From Diabrotica undecimpunctata (taxonomy: Eukaryota; Arthropoda; Insecta; Coleoptera; Chrysomelidae): a stretch of 64,000 nt of DNA. Below, one piece after another: positions 56,731 through 64,000 of the stretch. Below the pieces are notes generated by a model. The model saw only the letters and a program-made list of their open reading frames with translations, was not told where the DNA came from and made no database searches. The DNA lies in assembly GCF_040954645.1 (NCBI RefSeq), contig NC_092809.1, positions 77,888,935 to 77,952,934 on the forward strand, read 5' to 3'. The position numbers were made by a program, and so were the translations under genes. Positions within the stretch are counted from its first letter, which is position 1, and every line of letters starts with the position of its first letter.

Positions 56731-58849
56731 TTTATCTAAAGATTAAAGTTTCCTTTTTATTTTTCCAACTTCTGGTTTGAGTTAATTATGTGAATAAGAT
56801 TCAACAATTTCGGAGAATGATGAATGAATGAATAGAATTCCATTATCCATTAATTCATCGGATATAGGCTAAACGATAATACTTTGTTAAATTGCAAGTT
56901 TACATAGAAAAACTCTATTAATTGATATTTAAATCCCATAGTACTATGCCGTTTTCGAAGTAGATTCGAATGTGTTAGGAGTACAAATAATATGAAAGAC
57001 AGAGAGAAAGAGGTAAGTATGACAGCATTTACTTGTTTTATTAACCAGTTCGTGACGAATTCTATGTCAAGCATGCAGGTGGAAAATAAGATTACGTTTT
57101 TAGTATTTTAAAACGTATAACATAACGTCTTGTGAGAACAGATGGTTTCATAGGGTCTGGTGTTGTTAGTTAACGAAAAAGTTTTACAGAATTGGAAATA
57201 TGTGTGCCAATATATTCTTCAATTTCTTTTATAATTATTAATTGTAACAAATATTGATAGAATAAGTTATATCAGCTACAACGAGCCTAAATAATTTTAA
57301 TGTTTATGATACTAATTAATTACAATAAAATGCTTAAATATAAGTAGAGGTAATGGATTATCTAAACGGCTATGATTCACGCATGCGCAAAGTACAAATT
57401 TACGCTTCGAGCGGAGGGAAGAGTGGGTTACGTTTTTTTGATGATTCGTTTATTACCGATTTTTGTTAGTTCAAATTCAAAATGCAATTACTGAATCTAT
57501 TTATAATCAAACAAAAATAGCAGTCTTTTGTAATTACAAACTAGATTTCTTTTATTAATTATTTTTAAAAACACTTTTTTGTCTCAACCTGGCCCAAGTA
57601 GTAAGGCAGCTTGAGACAAATCCAAAACAACTAATAACAACCATAGTATGGCTATCTGTTAAAAAATCTGAAAAAGCTTCGGCAGAATTTGGCAAGAAAC
57701 TGTAGGTACGTATTTAAAAGCATCAGAACCGTGTTGACCAAATGCACACACAGCTTGAAACATTACCACTTCATGTGACCAAATATGGTAAACGCAGTTT
57801 CTGGTAAACATCAACTGGGTACAAACAAGCATCATTTACCTTGGAGGGAAGGGGGGTGGGGAGGTGTCGGAACTTCCAATGAAACACCAAACAAAACACA
57901 ATTAAAAATTATAAGGTCAAACTAGATTTTCCTTAATTTTGGACCTTGTGTTTGGGGGGGGAGGGTGATTCACCATTTTCCCATGTATCCGCTACTGTCA
58001 TTTGTACCTGAAGCCAGAACGTTATATTTCCACCATTCTTTAAATAGTTTAAATAGTTCAAAAGATATAGTAACAAAGTACATATTAATTATGCAATTTT
58101 AAATAATTGCATACCAAAAAATAGTAAAGGTAATTACTAAATAACCTGTTCGTGCGTATTTAAAGTTAATTACACGTCATCGACAAAAAAACATAATTAC
58201 ACAATATATACATAAACTAAATTGTTTATTATTTTCTTAATAGAATGTTGAAAAATATGACATATTTACAAACAAACGTTATATTGAAAACAATAATGAC
58301 ATAAATTTCATGTACCTACTGACTTTATTTAATGATGAGGCATATCGCATATTGGATCCCTTTAATTATCTTTAGAGCGCTTCATAAGACAAGTATTTTC
58401 CAAGAAAAACATTTTAAAAGAAATAGTCTCAGTAATGACCTACGCATGCATTGGATTTGGTTTTATTGTCTTCATTGCCAGGTAGGTTTGTCTTGGTATA
58501 ACATTAAATGTCTTGTCATAATTTTACAGTGTTTATTGTTTATAATTAATTATAGGTTGATTTTCTTAGCAGAATTCTTTTATATTTTGTAAAAAAATTG
58601 ATTTTATCGATTGGATATACTCCGAATGCACCCGATCCCAACTGGCTAGTAAATTTTTGTAGGAAGGAATTTTAATTATAAAAATTAGAAGTCTTGGCAG
58701 TTTGCGACTCCATTTTACCACAGATTAGGTTAGGTTATCTCCTGGGATAACCAATAAAGGAAGAAGAAGAAGAAGATTAGGTTAGGTTAGGTTAAGTTAG
58801 GTTTACTCGATTTACTTTTACAAAACATCTGGTAGCTACCGCATTATTT
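56731..58849. other. Unassigned spacer
   Basis: No supported gene. (GAA)5 at about 58763-58777 followed by a (TTAGG)-like run at 58779-58803. G-rich tracts at 57850-57965. Confidence 0.55.
58779..58803 (+). repeat. Short (TTAGG)n-like run
   Basis: About five TTAGG-type units, one with a substitution. Same unit as insect telomeres, but this length is common by chance in such genomes. Confidence 0.6.
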
Positions 58850-59170
58850 ATGAAAGAACATTTTAACGAATATCAAAAAGACTTTTCAGATAAATTGCTC
58901 TCTGATACTCTCATATTCATTTCTAGAAAAAAAAATGTTTAAAAATAGAACTGCAAGTACTATATGAAGGAGTAGAACTGTAAACCATTTCTGAAGCCGT
59001 TTCTCTTTTATAATTACTTTCAAAGAAAGAAATGATATCTACTTTCCAAGAAACTGTTAAGCTGCTGGAAGTTTTAGTGACTACGCCTATGTCAACATTC
59101 GAAGCTGAAGGATGCTTCTCTGTGTTAAAGAAGATAAAAATCCACAAAAAAATTAAATTCCTGTAATTGG
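58850..59170 (+). pseudogene. hAT-type transposase C-terminal remnant
   Basis: Plus strand, frameshifted: EYQKDFSDKLLSDTLIF, then LYEGVEL, TISEAVSLL, then VKLLEVLVTTPMSTFEAEGCFSVLKKIKIH. The last part is the conserved hAT dimerisation region (T-x-A/T-E-x-x-F-S-x-L-K-x-I-K), as in ZMYM1/TTF-type hAT proteins. Catalytic parts are missing. Confidence 0.65.
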
Positions 59171-59586
59171 CTGTATACCATGAATCACAAAAGCTTTATT
59201 AGAAATCCTTTATAAAAGGTATATAATTGAAATATCCTTTCGGTCTATATAACAGAACGTTTTTGGACTAAAAAGTCCATTTTCAATGTAATATTACCTG
59301 GAATAAGTATTGCCACTTTAGTGAAAGCAAACATAAAGTTTAAATTTTGACTAAGGTTGAAAAAGCAATGAGGTTAAATACATACCAGGCATACATTAGT
59401 CAAACGACTAAATATGTGGGTAAAAACCCTTAAAAAGTTACAAAATTTGTTTTGTTCTACATCATTGTTAAAAATATGTTTTGATATTAAAGTATTTAAC
59501 ATATATCCTGCATGACAACGTAACTATGGAGGATAAAAACTTTTTTACGCAATTTGATGAAAGAAGAAAGAGTAAGTGCATTTGAT
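59171..59586. other. Unassigned spacer with small hairpins
   Basis: TGGACT-AAAA-AGTCCA near 59264 and TAGTC-AAAC-GACTA near 59397; no gene. Confidence 0.5.
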
Positions 59587-60290
59587 TTTTTTGCCCCTGT
59601 TACTGATACGGCCATGTCCGTATCCGCAAATCGATATGCGGGTGGGTCACTCGCCGTTAGCAAATTTTATTGGAACATACCGACTACCACGGAGCATTAA
59701 AAGATGCCGAAGTAGAATATTTTATGGTAGAACTTTGTTTATTTATCGCTCCGGGCTACGATGATATTAAATATCCAATGCTTAAAAAACTTCCAAATAA
59801 TATAGCAAAAAACGTATTACTTGATATTTTTAATGATGTTCTTTTTAAAAATGCAGAAATTGATATATTAAGAACTGTTATTGTCATACCAATCCTTAAA
59901 CCAAATAAAGATCCCAACTTAGTACAATCATATAGTCCAATCTCTTTGATGTCATGTGTTTTGAAGACTTTGGAAATAATTATCAAAGTAAGACTAGAGT
60001 GGTGGATAACTTATAATAAACTAGCTTGTCAAAATCAATTCTCTTTTAAAAGAGGGGTTGGTTCTCTAGATGCTCTTAGTACTCTTGTGGTAGACATAAA
60101 CAATAATTTTGGCAGAAACAATTACCTTTCTGCGCTTTTTATTGACGTAGAAAGTGCGTATGATAATATATGCCTTCCCATTTTAAGAGATAAGATATTG
60201 AAATTATTTCATATTCCAAATCAGGTAGTCAACATGATTATTAAATTCTATACTAACAGAAAAATATTTTTAAGAAATTTTCAATTGTAG
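59587..60290 (+). pseudogene. LINE RT, fingers and start of palm
   Basis: Open from 59670: YDDIKYPMLKKLPNNIAK, ILRTVIVIPILKPNKDP, YSPISLMSCVLKTLE, FSFKRGVGSLDAL, SALFIDVESAYDNI (motif A with D) and a frameshift near 60285. The upstream piece, with KFYWNIPT in another frame, gives the region before RT. The endonuclease is absent, and the start at 59587 coincides with that of the deleted copy at 44810. Confidence 0.85.
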
Positions 60291-61693
60291 GTCCAAGAAA
60301 TAACAACAACGGACTTCCACAAGGCTCAGTTTTAAGCCCTTTTCTCTTTAATTTGTATACTGCTGATTTACATAAATTAAGTTTTAATCACATTCCGTTT
60401 AAAATAGTACAGTATGCAGATGACCTCTGCATATATACTGAAAATAAGAAATTTAATACCACTATGGCTTCTCTCAAAGACATCTTTGGTGTTGTTCATG
60501 AATGGTTAACATTAAATGGTTTTCAGATTTCATACTCCAAGTCTGAAGTTTGTGTTTTCAGTAGACACAACATACCTAAATTAAGTCACATTGTCCTAGG
60601 TTCTTATAATTTTTCCATTAAAGACTCCGTCAAATATCTTGGCATGGTACTTGATAGGAAATTGACATGGAAAATGTATATTAATTACATGTTAGATCAA
60701 TGTATAAAGGGTTTAACTTTTTTAAAAATGGATACTAAGACTTGGTGGGGAGCTGGAGTTGGAACCGCCTTACTATTCTATCGTGCCTATATCAGGTCCA
60801 TATTAGATTATGGATGTATCTTGTACGGCTCTGCTAGTTCACAGATTTTAAACAAAATAGATATCTTGCAGAACTCAGTCCTACGTGTATGTCTTGGTGC
60901 CATGAAAACAACTCCAGTCGAATCTCTTCATGTAGAAGCTATTGAGCCTCATTTAAATCACAGAAGGCAGTTCCTTACAGACAAATTTCTTCTTAAAATA
61001 TCCAGAACCAACAGTAATCTATATTCAAATATAATAGTATTAAATGAACACGACCTGACAAATAAATATTGGTCGAAGAAAAATTATCCACTACTGTGTA
61101 TAGCACTTCAATCTAATCAAGATATCCTTAGTGATTTATATAATCCCAGCTCAACTTTGTTAGATCTTTATGATTACATGTCATTGTTTCTAAATATAAA
61201 GATTGAAAAAACTTCATATAGCGATAATTTTCACATTAACATTAACTTATTATACTCAATACTTGCAAGCTTCGAAGAATCTGTGGCAATATACACCGAT
61301 GCTTCGAAGTCCAAGGATGGTGTGGGATGTGCTTTTTATATTCCCTCCAAAAATATTAATTATTCCTACAAACTGGAAAACATATTTTCTATATTTAGTG
61401 CTGAAGCTATTGCAATCTACGAAGCGTTGACATTTTTATCACAGTGTACGATTGATTCTGCAATAATTATATCGGACTCAGTGTCTGTTTGAAATTCCTT
61501 GGTTTTGGCTGAATACCCAAGTTACTTCTCCAATTATATCATATATGCAATTAAAAAAAGGATTTTAGTACTGCAAAAGGTTAACAAAAACATTAATTTT
61601 GTATGGGTTAAAGCACATGTCGGTCTCGAACATAACGAGTATGTGGGCTCCTTTTTGATAACTTTGGTAAAAACAGTCGTAAAAGCTCTTTAG
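60291..61693 (+). pseudogene. LINE RT palm/thumb and RNase H
   Basis: GLPQGSVLSPFLFNLYTADL (motif B), KIVQYADDLCIY (motif C), SKSEVCVF, KYLGMVLDRKLTW, thumb helices, LDYGCILYG and ALRVCLGAMKTTPVE-like text. Then an RNase H domain: IYTDASKSKDGVG (Asp), SAEAIAIYEAL (Glu), IIISDSVSV (Asp), a stop at about 61490, and WVKAHVGLEHNEYV (His region). RNase H is typical of the I/LOA/R1-related LINE group. One frameshift and one or two stops disable it. Confidence 0.87.
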
Positions 61694-62235
61694 CGTATCT
61701 TTCTGAAAGGACTTAATTCAAAAGGTTCTATATTTTCTCACGGTTTCCAACGACAAGAGTCCCGTTACTTACCTAGAACTTTTCTATATTCGAGTATCTA
61801 CCTAGAGATGGAAACAGCTTGGCGTTCTTTTAGGCAAGTGGTCAGTTTTGAGTGGGGGATATCCCACTTTTTTTTGGAAGCTTGTTAAATTTTGAGAGGA
61901 AGAAAGGGACTCTGGGCAGGGCAGTCTTCGAGTAAAGATGCTTGCTTATCTTACCGTTCTCTGTGAATTTTTTCTTTAAGTGTGTATACACTTAAATATT
62001 TGAAATATCTTAATCTAATACCATATTAGATTAATTATTGTTATAAAGTACCTTCATTTTGATTAACTTCAGTGCTTGATACTAGTAAAGTAGAGTAAAA
62101 TCAGTGAAATAGTGCAGCAGTCATCGAGATTGTAATCATACTACCATACAACCTTCAATTATCTGGGCTAATATTATTGTAATCATATTACCCAATCAGC
62201 GACGAATCTGCGTCAACCATTTCTTCACCTGTAGT
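61694..62235 (+). mobile_element. 3' UTR of the RNase H LINE
   Basis: About 540 bases shared with 44990-45562 and ending at the same point (GTCAACCATTTCTTCAC). No poly(A) or simple-repeat tail seen. Confidence 0.7.
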
Positions 62236-62673
62236 TAAATAAAATGTTTTATTACTTACTTCGTTTGGAGTACCAGAAACTGAATTCACCACGAATTTTG
62301 ACCAGGACGAACGGCATGTGGAATGCAATTTTAGATTCCCTTGCCGAGTAATTTATCCAGCTGTTTGTTTCGCGAATTTTAGGAAACACAGTGGTAAAAA
62401 TTTGAATTCGGTTTCGCTAGGTAGAAATCGTTTGATTTCTCTTTTTGTTTTTAGATGGCGTAGTTATTTTGATAACTATTGTCTAGGACGGGAGAGATTT
62501 TTGTTTTGGTTCAGAGCAGTGGCTATACCGTTCTGACGAGACCTAAAGAGGTCGAAATACGTATAAGCGGTTGTCGCTGCCCTAACATTACATAATTTGC
62601 TTTCAATTTTTTTGCTTAAACATACATACATTTTTATTTTTGTGAATATATTATATAAAATTATATTGTCAAT
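62236..62673 (+). other. LTR/leader-like region before the second BEL gag
   Basis: TGGAGTACCAGAAAC at 62266 has primer-binding-site form and lies about 400 bases before the gag ATG, so the left part may be LTR sequence. Not confirmed by a partner. Confidence 0.35.
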
Positions 62674-63200
62674 ATGGCTGATATCGCTACAGCAAAAACT
62701 AAACGCTCCTCAATCAAAGGTTCTGTAACTCGTTTTAGTACGTATTTTAATTCCATCAAAAACAAACCTTTAGAACAAATTAACTAAGATTTACAACTTA
62801 GACTTGATAGAATTGAAAAACTTTTTGATGATTTTGAAAACGCTCAATCACTTATTGAGGCCTCTGATGAGGACTATACTGCCAACGCATAAACTATCCA
62901 TGGTATAGAAAGGTCGTCTTTCGAAACGTCGTTTTTTCATATTACTAGCGCTGTGCGAGACTTCATTGACACCAATCTTTCAAAACCCCGTGATCAAGCT
63001 GCTTAAGCTTCAAATTCGACAATTTCGTCCGAAAACAGTTCACAAAGGTCTATTAACATTAGGTTACCCGCTATCAACTTGCCCTCCTTTGAGGGTGATT
63101 AAGATTGGTTGAATTGGATGAATTGGTTGTTCTTTAGGGATACATTTAATTCTATCATACATACCAACACGGAACTTTCCAACATTCAGAAATTCCATTA
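62674..63200 (+). pseudogene. BEL/Pao-type gag fragment
   Basis: ATG at 62674: MADIATAKTKRSSIKGSVTR, LDRIEKLFDDFENAQ, INIRLPAINLPSFEGD, then WLNWMNWLFFRDTFNSIIH and IQKFHYL. The L-P-x-F-x-G-D...W...F...F motif and the LSNIQKFHYL end are DUF1759 capsid-like. Four in-frame stops (codons for Gln/Glu/Trp replaced). Cut at 63203 by a LINE poly(A) end. Confidence 0.8.
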
Positions 63201-63202
63201 TC

Positions 63203-64000
63203 TTTTTTTTTTTTTGGACTGAGGTGGAAAGATTCGTAATCGACTAGGGAAGGTGTCCCTAGTACTGTTGGATTCAACCAAAGGACCAGAGACATACGCC
63301 GACGGCACGATGTCAAAACTATATGACAGAGGGCCCCCTTCGGACATCCCTGCCAGGTCGCCTACCAACTAAAACCACCCCCTCTTCGACCCGTGGTATC
63401 CCTGGACGAGTTCATTAGCGAACGAAACATGGGGATACCACGCGCAGACTGGGTTAAAGGTGCCCTTAGGGCTATTTATTTTAGTTACAGCACTTACCTA
63501 AAAGCAGTAAGCGTGTAGGGAAGGAGACCTAGTTTCCAAGCGGATAAACTTGAGAGCTTAAAAAAGGGAGGTTGCCGTAGAGGGTAACATTTGGTACATT
63601 TTTGTACAGAAAAGAAAAAGAAGGAAATAAAAAAAAAGAATATTTATGTTTTTTTTTATTATTTATTTTTGTATTTGACCCCTCACCCAGCTTGTTCGGC
63701 TCTTTCTATTATAGTCTTCCTTTTCATGATACCTGTTATATGGTTGATTATGTATTCAAAATTCTCTTTGCTGGTCATTGCAATCTGCATGATGTTGTTG
63801 GGCGCGATCGCGCCGAATCTATTCTGCAGCCTTTGTTGTTCGTAGGCGGAGACATTACACCGGAAGATGCAGTGTTCCGCATCGTCCCTCTCATCACACG
63901 AGGTGCATATGTCATCGTTGGTTTTTTTGATGCCATATGTGTAGGATCTGAAAGATCCATGACCGGTCAGGAACTGGGTAAAATAGTAATTCACTCTTTT
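63203..64000 (-). mobile_element. R1/LOA-like LINE 3' end, runs off the right edge
   Basis: Minus-strand insertion whose 3' poly(A) is the T-run at 63204-63216, inside the BEL gag. A 3' UTR of about 460 bases, then upstream the coding end. Confidence 0.75.
63683..64000 (-). CDS. LINE ORF2 C-terminus (R1/LOA-like)
   Basis: Partial, open to the window edge: YYFTQFLTGHGSFRSYTYG, then CTSCDERDDAEHCIFRC, a C-x2-C...H...C Cys motif, and a helical tail ending ERAEQAG. The Q-F-L-T-G-H-G-x-F plus C-x-x-C-x5-D-A-E-H-x-x-F-x-C pair is characteristic of R1/LOA-group LINE C-termini. No internal stop in the visible part. Confidence 0.8.
   Translation of the reverse strand, partial: KRVNYYFTQFLTGHGSFRSYTYGIKKTNDDICTSCDERDDAEHCIFRCNVSAYEQQRLQNRFGAIAPNNIMQIAMTSKENFEYIINHITGIMKRKTIIERAEQAG

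Noticed and set aside
58779..58803. Telomere or telomere-insertion site
   Set aside because: Only about five TTAGG units; such short runs are common and have no flanking subtelomeric signs.
62930..62950. GAAACGTC string suggesting another hammerhead core
   Set aside because: It lies in BEL gag coding sequence (SFETSF), with no box 1 or stem II upstream.

Overview
The window looks like repeat-dense nuclear DNA of an insect with a large genome. The element mix (Penelope-like, BEL/Pao, Ty3/gypsy, several LINE lineages, piggyBac, mariner, pogo, Harbinger, ISL2EU, hAT), the very long (TA)n arrays and the TTAGG-type short repeats fit a beetle, perhaps a chrysomelid, but the species cannot be proved from sequence alone. 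I see no convincing host gene, rRNA, tRNA or CRISPR array. Almost every recognisable coding stretch belongs to a mobile element, and most are broken by stops, frameshifts or nested insertions.

Layout. 1-3.3 kb: gypsy-type element on the minus strand, running off the left edge (protease, gag, leader, PBS, LTR with six 26-bp repeats). 6.5-13.7 kb: patchwork of (TA)n arrays, two Penelope-like elements (PLEs), RTE-like LINE 3' ends and an LTR-like block. 13.7-16.8 kb: 5'-truncated gypsy pol whose C-terminus carries a macrodomain-like (ADP-ribose-binding) module. 16.8-18.2 kb: mariner end. 18.2-26.8 kb: a PLE split by an almost complete BEL/Pao element (two ~591-bp LTRs, 5-bp target duplication). 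26.9-29.75 kb: a LINE bounded by a 15-bp target duplication. 30.7-33.3 kb: decayed pogo/jerky-type transposon with a Harbinger-like element nested in its coding sequence. 33.3-35.1 kb: two PLE fragments head to head. 36.0-36.9 kb: LINE pieces. 36.94-40.48 kb: an ISL2EU-type DNA transposon (SWIM/YqaJ nuclease plus convergent THAP/DDE transposase) split by a solo gypsy LTR. 41.7-43.3 kb: decayed gypsy pol. 44.2-47.6 kb: piggyBac remnants with an internally deleted LINE between them. 47.6-52.4 kb: an inverted pair of ~550-bp repeats around a SAP-domain gypsy gag. 50.7-56.7 kb: a LINE interrupted by an LTR-like block and by a 2.16-kb unclassified DNA transposon. 58.85-59.2 kb: hAT remnant. 59.6-62.2 kb: LINE with RNase H. 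62.2-64 kb: BEL/Pao gag broken by an R1/LOA-like LINE that runs off the right edge.

How the parts relate. Insertions can be ordered from nesting and target duplications: BEL after PLE, Harbinger after pogo, solo LTR after ISL2EU, the unclassified element after its LINE host. PLE ends carry hammerhead-ribozyme-like cores (GAAACGTC class). The most unusual coding feature is the macrodomain-like C-terminal extension of the gypsy polyprotein at 14.2-14.6 kb.
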